Shown: positions 1-8,029 of the stretch, in pieces
Position numbering within the stretch: position 1 is the first letter of the stretch
How the letters are laid out: every line of letters begins with the position of its first letter
Source of the DNA: Bacteroidota bacterium
GTDB lineage: Bacteria; Bacteroidota; Bacteroidia; Flavobacteriales; Flavobacteriaceae
DNA: 64,000 nucleotides
Reading direction: 5' to 3'
NCBI GenBank assembly: GCA_023446155.1
Contig: JAEXIT010000004.1
Span: 248,001-312,000, forward strand
Position numbers and translations under genes: made by a program
The notes under the pieces: model-generated
Database searches by the model: none
The model's input: the letters and a program-made list of their open reading frames with translations, nothing else
What the model was told of the DNA's origin: nothing

Positions 1-613
1 AAATATAACCAATAATACTACCCACAATCACATCTATCGGGTAATGCGCACCTACACCAACACGGGTAAAAACAAGTAACAATCCGATACTAATGGCCAG
101 AAAAAACCACAGAATTTTATGACTTAACTTTTTAGGCATAAAGGCAAACATTAAAATGGTATGCGCGGTAAAAATAGTGATGGCGTGTCCTGAGGGAAGA
201 CTATTATTTCCGGATAGGGTTTCTCCGGTGATGATAAATTTAGAATGATCAAGCATTGCAGCGGGTCTTGGTACGGCAAATAAACTTTTTAAGACACGGG
301 TGAACAAGCAGGAAATAAGCGATGCCGACAAAAAGGCTTCCCATATTTTTGGAGCATACACAATAAAAAGGCTTAAAAGCGATAATGAAATCAGGCAATC
401 TCCAAATTGTGTAAGATTAAATTGAAGATTGGGATAGACGCCCAAATTATGATTAATAAAAATAAAGCTATCTTTTTGAATTTGAGTATAGCTACTAATC
501 GATAGTGCATTCTGTTCATATAGAAATACAACAATGGTAACTAAAAGAGATAGCGGTAAAAGAAACAGGAATATCCGAAGTTTGGAATAATTCGTAATAA
601 TTTTGGTGTTCAT
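1..613 (-). CDS. PAP2 family phosphatase, partial
   Basis: About 204 N-terminal residues are visible; the C-terminus lies beyond the window edge. The three PAP2 (type 2 phosphatidic acid phosphatase) signature blocks can be read on the minus strand: KSLFAVPRP, LPSGHAIT and TRVGVGAHYPID, with the catalytic His pair and Arg present. Several hydrophobic segments make it an integral membrane enzyme, with a first membrane helix near residues 12-31. The family removes phosphate from lipid phosphates such as undecaprenyl pyrophosphate or phosphatidic acid; the substrate here cannot be told. The start is the ATG at 613, which opens MNTKIITNYSK. Confidence 0.88.
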   Translation of the reverse strand, partial: MNTKIITNYSKLRIFLFLLPLSLLVTIVVFLYEQNALSISSYTQIQKDSFIFINHNLGVYPNLQFNLTQFGDCLISLSLLSLFIVYAPKIWEAFLSASLISCLFTRVLKSLFAVPRPAAMLDHSKFIITGETLSGNNSLPSGHAITIFTAHTILMFAFMPKKLSHKILWFFLAISIGLLLVFTRVGVGAHYPIDVIVGSIIGYI

Positions 614-1053
614 GCTATATTTTTATTTAAACGTTTTGTTGTTCAGTTACGACAAAGGTTATTTAGGCAGGGGACTAAGTTTTATCGGAGTATAGGGTTT
701 GAATAAAAGGTTCGAACTTGGGATTTTCATGGCGTAAAAGTAGAAATACAAAGCTGAATAAATTTGGAAGACATAATTGTTTACTATTTCTTCATGTAGA
801 ATGGTATCGTCTTTAATAACAATAGTTTATAAAGGCCCGATTTTCCATAGCTACCGATAAAATCAGTGGAATGTTTTGGTAATAATTTGTTTACATTTGA
901 GCTCGGTATACCGATAAATTTACATGGCATACTTCAGAAATTTAGTCAAATGGAAAGATCCCGGAAGGGAACTAAAAAATGTTGATCAATAAAATCAGGC
1001 TGTTTTCTATCTGATGACTATCACAAAGACAAAACAGCCCAATTTTAAGCAGC
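614..1053. other. 440-base gap with possible 22-residue ORF
   Basis: No recognisable gene. A -7-like box TACATTTG lies at 892-899 on the plus strand, followed by a 22-codon ORF (ATG at 924, stop at 990-992) beginning MAYFRNLVKW. No well-spaced TTG -33 box was found, so this ORF is only a candidate. The right end holds the inverted repeat at 998-1039. Confidence 0.3.
998..1039. terminator. Inverted repeat, probable terminator of the PepSY gene
   Basis: GGCTGTTTT at 998-1006 pairs with AAAACAGCC at 1031-1039, with a loop of 24 bases. It lies just after the stop of the minus-strand PepSY-like gene. On that strand it is followed by a loosely T-rich stretch, so termination is plausible but not strong. 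Confidence 0.45.
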
Positions 1054-1485
1054 TTAACCTTTAACCGCTTTTAAAAACGTACCGGAACGATCAAATAGTA
1101 AGTCGGTACCGTCGACTTCCGCTTCATAAGTGATCATACCTTTGGAATCGGTAATTTTTGCGGCTTCTTTAATCTTTTTCCCCGGAAAGTTTTGTGCAAC
1201 ATAGGTTAGGATGTTTGCCGGTAGAGTCGTTGCATTTATTTCAATTTCAGTTTCAACGATCTTGCCGGAAGCATCAAATAGCACGGAATAATCTTCTTTG
1301 ATCATTTCAAATCCCGCCTCATAATTATCCTTTTCTTTTTCCCATTTCACATGTGTCGCATTGGGATAGTTTTTTTGTAAAGCCGATTTAACTACTGAAG
1401 GAACATCTTTGTTCGCTATTTTCTGCGCATTGGCCAGGGAAATACTTGCCGCTGTAGCCAATAAAAAAAACAACATTTTTTTCAT
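1054..1485 (-). CDS. Exported PepSY-like domain protein
   Basis: A 143-residue protein with a signal peptide at residues 1-20 (MKKMLFFLLATAASISLANA, cleavage before QK). The mature part holds two PepSY-like units of the kind found in Bacteroidota DUF2874/PF11396 proteins: first VKSALQKNYPNATHVKWEKE, then ILTYVAQNFPGKKIKEAAKI followed by YEAEVDGTDLLFD. Such periplasmic proteins are thought to bind ligands or inhibit proteins, but no function is established. The start chosen is the ATG at 1485, which gives a clean signal peptide; the frame stays open upstream to 1527. It is divergent from the AidA/PixA-like gene. Confidence 0.82.
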   Translation of the reverse strand: MKKMLFFLLATAASISLANAQKIANKDVPSVVKSALQKNYPNATHVKWEKEKDNYEAGFEMIKEDYSVLFDASGKIVETEIEINATTLPANILTYVAQNFPGKKIKEAAKITDSKGMITYEAEVDGTDLLFDRSGTFLKAVKG

Positions 1486-1784
1486 GTCTTTAAATTTTAA
1501 AAGTTGAAGAGCAAATGTCCAACTCAATTTAGAAGAAATTTAGCATGGCAATTTTCGAAAAGTAGACTTTTTAAAACGGCAACAATAAAAAGCAGGTTTT
1601 TGTACGTAAGAAATTATCCAACGGTATTGTTTGTAAAGTGTTTTTTGATTGTAAAATATTTAAAATCAGGTATTTATACCCTGTTTAACTACTGTGTGTT
1701 ATTGTAATTTTGATTGGAAATACAATACCAGCGGAAGTCGAAAAACTGGAAAAATGAGTAGACAAAACTTTAAATTTTATCAAA

Positions 1785-2360
1785 ATGGATGCAGAATTAA
1801 AAAACGCACAGGAGTTAGACGCGGCATTAAGTAATGTCGCCTTGATTACCAACATTCAGGTAATTATTGACACGGATAAGATCATAAATGATTATCCGAA
1901 AGGTGGAAGTACTGATTCGACAAAACCAACCGGTATTGGTCATCAATATCAGTATATGGTAGCTTCAAATTTAACAGGAAGCAAAGGAAGTGGAACCGCA
2001 GATTTAGAGATCAATGCAGTTTCCGGCGATGTGGTTCGATTTAATGCCGTATCGGAATATGATAACTTTAACAATGCGGTTATCATCTATAACATACAGA
2101 AATTTGGCGGTACGGATGTATTTGGCCCTTTCACCTCGAAAGTATTTACTGCTGCCGGAGTTCAGCCTTCTGCAGGCGCGTCGCCGCTTCCGATTCAACA
2201 GGTTAGTGGAATGAGTTATTGGTTCTATCAGGCTGATGTGATCAAGCCCGGAACCGAAAACTATAATATTAGTTTTGCCCTATATACGATGGACAGAGCA
2301 TCGGGCAATATGAAATTATTCGGTTACTTCGTTTGGGATCCAACAATTGTTGTAAAATAA
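1785..2360 (+). CDS. AidA/PixA family inclusion body protein
   Basis: A 191-residue protein without signal peptide. The stretch VIIDTDKIINDYP, then PTGIGHQYQYMV, then DLEINAVSGDVVRFNAVSEYDNF with FDNAV-like FNNAVIIYNI is the hallmark of the AidA/PixA family (PF12306). That family is known from crystalline inclusion proteins of Xenorhabdus and from quorum-regulated AidA of Burkholderia and Ralstonia; its biochemical role is unknown. A -7-like box TAATTTTG at 1705-1712 would give a leader of roughly 65 bases. The gene stands alone and ends before a bidirectional terminator. Confidence 0.85.
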   Translation: MDAELKNAQELDAALSNVALITNIQVIIDTDKIINDYPKGGSTDSTKPTGIGHQYQYMVASNLTGSKGSGTADLEINAVSGDVVRFNAVSEYDNFNNAVIIYNIQKFGGTDVFGPFTSKVFTAAGVQPSAGASPLPIQQVSGMSYWFYQADVIKPGTENYNISFALYTMDRASGNMKLFGYFVWDPTIVVK

Positions 2361-2399
2361 TACATGATTACAAAATTCAGCCCCAAACTGAAGAAATTA

Positions 2400-2436
2400 A
2401 AATGGCTATCTAAAACTCGATTTCAGATAGCCATTT
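2400..2436. terminator. Bidirectional terminator
   Basis: Perfect 12-base arms (AAATGGCTATCT at 2400-2411 and its complement at 2425-2436) separate the converging AidA/PixA-like gene and the minus-strand gene ending at 2461. The flanking T run is short. Confidence 0.7.
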
Positions 2437-2460
2437 ACAATTAATATAAAAAGCAATGTT

Positions 2461-3543
2461 CTATTTTACAGGAGTGGATGTATTGCCTAGATTGAGCCCC
2501 CAATTGATCCCGAATATAGCCAAAAGGTTGTCGGTTACCTGAAAGTCTTTTCCAAAACCTCCGGTCAGACTAATGTTTTTATCCAATGCAAAACTGATAT
2601 TACCAACGGATCTTTCACTGTTAATGCTACCATTGCGTTTTACATATTCGTATCCGAATGTAAATTTTCCAAACTCAAAATTAACTTTACCACCAAAATC
2701 CCGATAATAACTGGTCGTATAGGTATCGGCAACTTCCATATTAAAACCGTCTTCGATATAACGGGCAATGGCCAAAACACTCATATAGTTATTCGTGGCA
2801 CTTTTCTCGTCATCTTCGTTTAAAATCAAATTGAATTCTCCGGTTAGCCAGGAACCAAAACGACTCACGGTGCCACCGTCGGTAGAATTCTCTTTAAACA
2901 GATTGCTGTAGGCCAATGCTCCGTCGAGTTTAAAAATGGGCTTGACTGTTTTTTGTAAAGGTTTAAATATTTCCTCCAATTTTTTTAACTTTTCTTGTTT
3001 TTCAGGACCATCATCCATATTTGCGATTTCAAGTATTTGCACAAAGTTTTCAGCCATAACTTTAGTAATATTATCAACTGTCGTTTTTATCTTTTCTTTG
3101 TCAAAAAAACGTAGTAGTGTAGTTCGTGCGCCTATAGAAAAGGTTTTATGCTCCTTGTCACCGGTAATATTCTCAAAATCTTTTTTTAAATAGGCAAATG
3201 AAAGTGTCGTAGTGTTGAGTCCGCTAAACGGATTTTGTTTTTGAACGCCATTTTCTGTAGAAACACCGATATACCGGTAATAGGTCCGGTTTTTACTTTT
3301 GGTATTAATAAAAAAATAAGGAGCTACCTCAATCGCCAGACTTTCACCAAAATTATTTTGTACATGTAATGCCAAAGCTTTAACGTTTTCCGGTGTATAA
3401 ACATCAGTTACGGTTTCTTCCAGTAATTGAAAAGCAGGACTGGTGGTGTTGGACATCTGAAAATCTTTCAGATTTATATTTTGTGCATTTATACCTAAGA
3501 AACCGCTTATAATTAGCACTGTAATAAGGTAATTTGTTTTCAT
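2461..3543 (-). CDS. Exported protein, possible outer-membrane beta-barrel, unknown
   Basis: A 360-residue protein with a signal peptide (about residues 1-20, ending GINAQ). The sequence has alternating polar and hydrophobic strands typical of Bacteroidota outer-membrane proteins, for example YYRDFGGKVNFEFGKFTFGY, and ends with FGINWGLNLGN. A Lys/Glu-rich helical stretch near residues 165-195 interrupts the strands. I do not recognise a named family. The ATG overlaps the stop of the upstream 115-residue gene by four bases (ATGA), so the two are probably translated together. Confidence 0.7.
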   Translation of the reverse strand: MKTNYLITVLIISGFLGINAQNINLKDFQMSNTTSPAFQLLEETVTDVYTPENVKALALHVQNNFGESLAIEVAPYFFINTKSKNRTYYRYIGVSTENGVQKQNPFSGLNTTTLSFAYLKKDFENITGDKEHKTFSIGARTTLLRFFDKEKIKTTVDNITKVMAENFVQILEIANMDDGPEKQEKLKKLEEIFKPLQKTVKPIFKLDGALAYSNLFKENSTDGGTVSRFGSWLTGEFNLILNEDDEKSATNNYMSVLAIARYIEDGFNMEVADTYTTSYYRDFGGKVNFEFGKFTFGYEYVKRNGSINSERSVGNISFALDKNISLTGGFGKDFQVTDNLLAIFGINWGLNLGNTSTPVK

Positions 3544-3887
3544 ATGAACTTAACTTTCGTGGAAGAGACAAAAAGACTACTTAGCATTTTTTCTTTTTTT
3601 ACATCCAACTCGTAAGTCTCATTGTTATATACTATAAAGTAGGCTACCTGAGTCGTATTAAATATCTGATCGATGTTGGTTCCGTCTGGTAAAAAAAAGG
3701 TAGTACCAATATTCACGATCTTATTTTTTAAAATTGTAATATCGTCCAAATCGAAACTGAATTTGTAAAGTTGACTTTGTCTAATTATTTTGCCTTCTAC
3801 AACAATACCTGTTAAGACAACGGCATCGGAACTGATGACGGCCTGTAGTTTTACTTTCGTGCCATCGGGAATACTAATTGTTTTCAT
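3540..3887 (-). CDS. Hypothetical small cytoplasmic protein
   Basis: A 115-residue protein beginning MKTISIPDGTKVKLQAVI, without signal peptide or membrane helix and with mostly beta-type sequence. It is not a family I can name. It is the first gene of a two-gene unit with the exported 360-residue protein, since its stop overlaps the next start by four bases. The pairing suggests a shared role, but neither gene reveals it. Confidence 0.6.
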   Translation of the reverse strand: MKTISIPDGTKVKLQAVISSDAVVLTGIVVEGKIIRQSQLYKFSFDLDDITILKNKIVNIGTTFFLPDGTNIDQIFNTTQVAYFIVYNNETYELDVKKEKMLSSLFVSSTKVKFI

Positions 3888-4079
3888 AATTATTTGATTT
3901 GTAGTTGATTGGTGAAGTTAAAGCATTTAAAACAACTAGAGATTAGTGTTTTTACGTAATCTTTGATGTTTTTTTACTGTATTGAAATCGTATAATTCCG
4001 GATGGTGATTTGTAAGGGAAACAGCAAGGTATGTAATCAAGGGTTTGCTCCTCAATGGCATTCATCGTATCTTTACCCC

Positions 4080-5081
4080 ATGGATTCATTAACACAAATT
4101 GTACTTGGCGCGGCCGTTGGCGAAAAAATCCTCGGTCGGAAAATAGGGAACCGTGCCATGCTGTACGGCGCTATTGCTGGTACAATTCCAGATTTGGACG
4201 TGGTGTTAGGACTGTTTTTGGATCCGTTAACCGCTGTGGAAATACACCGCGGATTTAGTCATTCGCTCCTGTTTTTTATCCTGATAGCACCGCTTCTGGG
4301 CTGGTTTATTGCCCGAAAGGAAACAGAAAGCAAAGTGTCGATGATGAATGGCGCGAGTCTGGTTTTCTGGGCTTTATTCACACACGCCTTATTGGATGCG
4401 TTTACCACCTGGGGAACGCAATTGTTGTGGCCAATGGGGTATAAATTTGCGTTTCGTTCGATCTTTGTAGTCGATCCGTTGTATACAATTCCGTTTCTGT
4501 TTTGTTTGATCATGGCAATGCGGAAAGCGCGTACCGATTATAGTCGGACGCTATGGAACAACCGCGGACTTAAAATCAGTTCGGCTTATCTCGCCCTGAC
4601 TTTGGTGTTAAAAGGGATTACGTATTATAAATTCCAACAGGCGCTAACGCTTTCGGGAATGGAAGTGCTACAGCTCGAAACCAAACCAACTCCTTTAAAT
4701 ACGATTCTTTGGACGGCAACGGCCGAAACAAAAAACGATTATTGGATTGGTGACTATTCCTTTTTGGATACAAAAACGATCACTTTTAAACGGTATCCGA
4801 AACAGTGGGAGTTGTTAGCTGGTTTTGAAAAGGATAGGACGATCCAACGTCTGATTGCTTTGTCGGAAGGGAATTATACCGTTACAAAAAAAGATCAAAA
4901 GTGCTATTTTAACGACTTGCGCTTCGGATTACTGGACCGTAATGAAACCAATCCGCAATTTGCGTTCAGCTATGAACTAATACCTTCCGAAAAGGGATTT
5001 CAAGCTTTGGAGGTTCCGAAAACCAAAAAGGAAGGCGTGTTGTTACTACACCAACTCTGGAAAAGAATCCTTGGGAATTAA
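4080..5081 (+). CDS. YdjM-type metal-dependent hydrolase, membrane-bound
   Basis: A 333-residue protein beginning MDSLTQIVLGAAVGEKILGR. The N-terminal half carries the YdjM/YbcI family (PF04307) pattern: TQIVLGAAVGE, then GTIPDLDVVL, then HRGFSHSLLFF and THALLDAFTTWG, with conserved His and Asp residues likely binding metal and at least four membrane segments. The C-terminal third (about residues 200-333) is soluble. The role is unknown; E. coli YdjM is an SOS-regulated inner membrane protein. The ATG at 4080 is chosen because it opens the conserved motif, although the frame stays open to 4002. Confidence 0.85.
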   Translation: MDSLTQIVLGAAVGEKILGRKIGNRAMLYGAIAGTIPDLDVVLGLFLDPLTAVEIHRGFSHSLLFFILIAPLLGWFIARKETESKVSMMNGASLVFWALFTHALLDAFTTWGTQLLWPMGYKFAFRSIFVVDPLYTIPFLFCLIMAMRKARTDYSRTLWNNRGLKISSAYLALTLVLKGITYYKFQQALTLSGMEVLQLETKPTPLNTILWTATAETKNDYWIGDYSFLDTKTITFKRYPKQWELLAGFEKDRTIQRLIALSEGNYTVTKKDQKCYFNDLRFGLLDRNETNPQFAFSYELIPSEKGFQALEVPKTKKEGVLLLHQLWKRILGN

Positions 5082-5220
5082 ACGCAGCGATTTCCCTTTT
5101 TTAACTATAGATTTAACGCCTATTTTGCTATACAAATAAGTCAATGAGGGTGTTCTTTAGTATTTTTAAAGCACCTTTACATTTCCCCTTTATCGTTTAA
5201 CGGTTTTTAAAACATAAAAA

Positions 5221-5236
5221 GAAAGGAGGGGAAGCA
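5221..5236 (+). promoter_or_regulatory. Strong Shine-Dalgarno sequence, unusual for this phylum
   Basis: AGGAGG at 5224-5229 lies seven bases before the ATG at 5237, inside GAAAGGAGGGG. Bacteroidota genes rarely carry such a site and most starts in this window have A-rich leaders. It supports the chosen start. Confidence 0.6.
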
Positions 5237-5623
5237 ATGCGACAAAATGTGTTAAAAATGCTAAACCTACTATTGGTTTTAGTCATAGTGGTCACAAATT
5301 TACAGGATGCTTATTGGTTTTTAAATGAACCGACACAATTGGGGAATACCATTATTTCCGACGATTATTGTGTGATTTTAGGATGGTTGTCATTGATGGC
5401 TACGGTGTTTATTTTAGTACCGGCAGTCCATGCTACCGGATATTTGCTTACTATTTATAAAATAATAAATCTGATTGCGTTTTATATAATTGATAAAAAA
5501 ACCATAGCGTTACTTTTGGAGATTCCGCTATTGGTGATCGCTATTTTACTCATCCGATATGGGCATTGTTTTTCAAAACGGTACCTGTGGAACGATGGTA
5601 TGTTGGAGAAGGACTCTGAATAA
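5237..5623 (+). CDS. Small membrane protein of unknown function
   Basis: A 128-residue protein with about four hydrophobic segments (roughly residues 8-22, 45-70, 73-88 and 90-108) and charged ends. I recognise no family. The leader has a textbook Shine-Dalgarno sequence, which supports translation. It sits between the YdjM-like gene and yaaA as an apparent single gene. Its last codons are followed by only about 90 bases before yaaA. Confidence 0.6.
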   Translation: MRQNVLKMLNLLLVLVIVVTNLQDAYWFLNEPTQLGNTIISDDYCVILGWLSLMATVFILVPAVHATGYLLTIYKIINLIAFYIIDKKTIALLLEIPLLVIAILLIRYGHCFSKRYLWNDGMLEKDSE

Positions 5624-5715
5624 ATAAATCCGATACCGGTATCGAAACTATCCATTTTGGCGTAGGGTATTTTAAAAGCGGAATTTGTATTTTTGAGTTC
5701 CTTAAATAAAATGCC

Positions 5716-6474
5716 ATGAAAATTGTAATATCGCCAGCCAAATCGTTGGATTTTGAAACAACCCTGCCTACGGATGTCTATACGGAATCGTCTTTTTTAA
5801 AAGAAGCCAATACCGTACATCGGGTATTGAAAAAAAAGAAACCGAAAGAGCTTTCGGAATTAATGGATATTTCAGAAAAACTGGCCGATCTCAACTGGCA
5901 ACGTAATCAGGAATGGGCGACTCCATTTACCCCTGAAAATGCACGACCTGCCGTATATGCCTTTAATGGTGATGTGTATGTGGGACTCGATGCGTATTCG
6001 TTGCCGACGGAAAAATTACCGGTATTGGAATCAAAATTGCGAATTCTGTCCGGTTTATACGGACTATTAAAACCATTGGATCTGATTCAACCATACCGAT
6101 TGGAAATGGGAACCAAACTTCCGGTGGGGAAAAGTAAAGATTTGTATGAATTCTGGAAACCAAAAATAACAAAAACGCTAAACAGCGAATTGAAAAAAGA
6201 CGAATTGTTTATCAACCTGGCCAGTAATGAATATTTTTCGGCGGTGGATAAAAAAGCGTTGAAAGTACCCGTTATCACTCCGGAGTTTAAAGATTATAAG
6301 GATGGAAAATTAAAAATGATCAGCTTCTTTGCGAAAAAGGCAAGAGGTATGATGGTACGTTATATTATCGATACCGATGCGCAGACAATCGACGATCTGA
6401 AAGGCTTTAATTACGAAGGCTATCAATATGATGCGAATCTGAGTAAAGGAAATACCTTGGTGTTTACACGCTAA
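5716..6474 (+). CDS. yaaA: Peroxide stress protein YaaA
   Basis: A 252-residue protein of the usual YaaA (DUF328) length. It begins with the characteristic MKIVISPAKSLDFE and has YAFNGDVYVGLDA, LSGLYGLLKPLD, INLASNEYF and SFFAKKARGMMVRYII. In E. coli YaaA is induced by OxyR and lowers intracellular free iron during hydrogen peroxide stress; members have a DNA-binding-like fold. A -7-like TATTTTTG at 5688-5695 lies just upstream. It appears to be a single gene followed by two lipoprotein genes with separate leaders. Confidence 0.95.
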   Translation: MKIVISPAKSLDFETTLPTDVYTESSFLKEANTVHRVLKKKKPKELSELMDISEKLADLNWQRNQEWATPFTPENARPAVYAFNGDVYVGLDAYSLPTEKLPVLESKLRILSGLYGLLKPLDLIQPYRLEMGTKLPVGKSKDLYEFWKPKITKTLNSELKKDELFINLASNEYFSAVDKKALKVPVITPEFKDYKDGKLKMISFFAKKARGMMVRYIIDTDAQTIDDLKGFNYEGYQYDANLSKGNTLVFTR

Positions 6475-6554
6475 ATCAAATCAGTATAAATAAGGCGGTT
6501 ACGGTTGTTTTAAACAGAATTTTCGTAATTTTAAAGAACCAAAACGCTGTATTT

Positions 6555-6986
6555 ATGAAAAAAGTATCCTTTATTTTAGGGCTAACACTGCTTCTGGTGC
6601 TAGCCGGCTGTAAATGCACAAAAAATACTGCAGCCCATGATAAACTGACGGCCAATGGCTGGGAACTCGAATACATCACAGGAGTACGAATCGCGTTTGA
6701 GGGATTATATCCCGACACCAAACCACAATTGTCGTTTGCCAAAACCGGAGAGGCGAATGGAAACAGCAGTTGTAATCCGTTTTCAACTCGTTATTCGACA
6801 AAAGAGCCAAACAGTATTGCGATTGAAGCTCCGAAAGCCATGACCATGCGCTTTTGTGAGGGAGAAGGGGAGCGTCGTTTTCTGGATATGATGCAGAAAA
6901 TAAATAAATATGATGTAACGCCCGATGGAAAACTCGTATTGCTAATGGATGATATTGTAGCGATGCGTTTTAAAAAGAAATCGTAA
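6555..6986 (+). CDS. META domain (HslJ-like) lipoprotein
   Basis: A 143-residue protein with a lipoprotein signal peptide; the lipobox LAGC puts the lipidated Cys near residue 19. The mature part matches the META/HslJ pattern: NGWELEYITG, then PQLSFAKTGEANGNSSCNPF, then MTMRFCEGEGERRFLDMMQ and LVLLMDDIVAMRF. META domains occur in heat-shock and motility-linked surface proteins of unknown activity. A possible promoter is TTG at 6505-6507 with TAATTTTA at 6526-6533 (18-base spacing, one mismatch in the -7 box). Confidence 0.85.
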   Translation: MKKVSFILGLTLLLVLAGCKCTKNTAAHDKLTANGWELEYITGVRIAFEGLYPDTKPQLSFAKTGEANGNSSCNPFSTRYSTKEPNSIAIEAPKAMTMRFCEGEGERRFLDMMQKINKYDVTPDGKLVLLMDDIVAMRFKKKS

Positions 6987-7007
6987 AACGACTTTAAAAA
7001 GAAAGAG

Positions 7008-7466
7008 ATGAGAAAAATAGCATTTATTTTTGCGCTTCTGGCTTTGACTGTGGCGTGTAAGAAAAATTCGGATAAAGAAACAATATCGGATCGTGATATC
7101 GACATGGTGCCTACGGTGCAGGAAGAATGTTATGAATACCGTAAAGATGGAAATACGATTTATATGTACCTTAAAAAGGAATCCGATGCTGTTACCGGTA
7201 AGCTGGATTATGCCTACAGCGAAAAAGATTCCAACTCCGGAACGTTTGCCGGAACGATTAAAGGGGATGTATTGATTGCAACCTATAGCTTTACTTCGGA
7301 AGGAATGCAAAGCAAACGGGAAATCGCTTTTCAGATTAAAAACAACACTTTAATTGAAGGCTATGGTGAAGTGGAGGAAAAAAACGGCGCCGTAATCTTT
7401 AAAAACCCGGACAAGTTGGTGTTTAATTCCGGTATGCCACTCGCTAAGGTGGACTGTAAGAAATAA
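7008..7466 (+). CDS. Lipoprotein of unknown function
   Basis: A 152-residue protein with signal peptide and lipobox TVAC (Cys near residue 17), followed by KKNSDKE. The mature part is beta-rich with repeated acidic and glycine turns (SGTFAGTIKGDVLIATYSF). No family is recognised. It follows the META lipoprotein gene by 21 bases, so the two are probably cotranscribed, and it ends at a strong terminator. Confidence 0.7.
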   Translation: MRKIAFIFALLALTVACKKNSDKETISDRDIDMVPTVQEECYEYRKDGNTIYMYLKKESDAVTGKLDYAYSEKDSNSGTFAGTIKGDVLIATYSFTSEGMQSKREIAFQIKNNTLIEGYGEVEEKNGAVIFKNPDKLVFNSGMPLAKVDCKK

Positions 7467-7495
7467 AAAAATCCCGACTACTAGTCGGGATTTTT
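7464..7495. terminator. Bidirectional terminator
   Basis: Ten-base perfect arms ATCCCGACTA (7471-7480) and TAGTCGGGAT (7482-7491), flanked by an A run on the left and a T run on the right. It serves the lipoprotein gene on the plus strand and the 116-residue gene on the minus strand. Confidence 0.85.
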
Positions 7496-7498
7496 ATG

Positions 7499-7849
7499 TT
7501 AATGCATATAGAAATATTCTTCGTAATCGCGTAAGGTTTCGCGGGTCATTTTTTTCTGATCGCGGGAGATTTCGCGTAAAGCTTCAACCCCTTTTTTAGC
7601 ACATCGTTTTATTCGGCCCAAACGCAATGAAAAATCCATTAACCGGTTGAGGTCTTCCGGACTTAATTTATCACTGAGTTCCGAAACGTAATCTTTGAAT
7701 TCATATAAGACGCCCCGGTTTTCTTCGTATTCGGATTTTAAATCCTCTAACAGTTCATTTATTTCTTTTTCGATATCATTGCAGCGGTCTTCACTTTTCC
7801 GGCTGAATTCTTCAATGATTTTCTTCTCGGAGTTGCTGAATAATCCCAT
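7499..7849 (-). CDS. Small coiled-coil protein, unknown
   Basis: A 116-residue highly charged protein beginning MGLFSNSEKKIIEEFSRKSE. Heptad-like Leu/Ile spacing through about residues 10-60 and 75-110 predicts a helical bundle or coiled coil. It has no signal peptide or membrane segment and I recognise no family. It is a single gene facing a bidirectional terminator. Confidence 0.6.
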   Translation of the reverse strand: MGLFSNSEKKIIEEFSRKSEDRCNDIEKEINELLEDLKSEYEENRGVLYEFKDYVSELSDKLSPEDLNRLMDFSLRLGRIKRCAKKGVEALREISRDQKKMTRETLRDYEEYFYMH

Positions 7850-7970
7850 GGTAATTTTTTTTAGGGTTAATAACTATTTTAAAATCAAATAGTTGCTATA
7901 CTGTAAAAGTACGTATTTTTTAATACAATTAAAAGCGCGAAACGTTTTTATAACGCAAGCATAATACCAT

Positions 7971-8001
7971 AAAAAAACTCCGGAAAGACTTCCGGAGTTT
8001 T
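7971..8001. terminator. Terminator of the efflux operon
   Basis: Arms ACTCCGGAA (7977-7985) and TTCCGGAGT (7990-7998) with loop AGAC. The A run at 7971-7977 becomes the T run on the minus strand, just after the stop of the EmrB-like gene. Confidence 0.85.
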
Positions 8002-8029
8002 ATAACAAATTAAATAATCGTATTTAAAA

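Noticed and set aside
1504..1707. 67-codon ORF in the divergent gap before the AidA/PixA-like gene
   Set aside because: Low-complexity AT-rich translation without a motif; it occupies the promoter region and has no supporting context.
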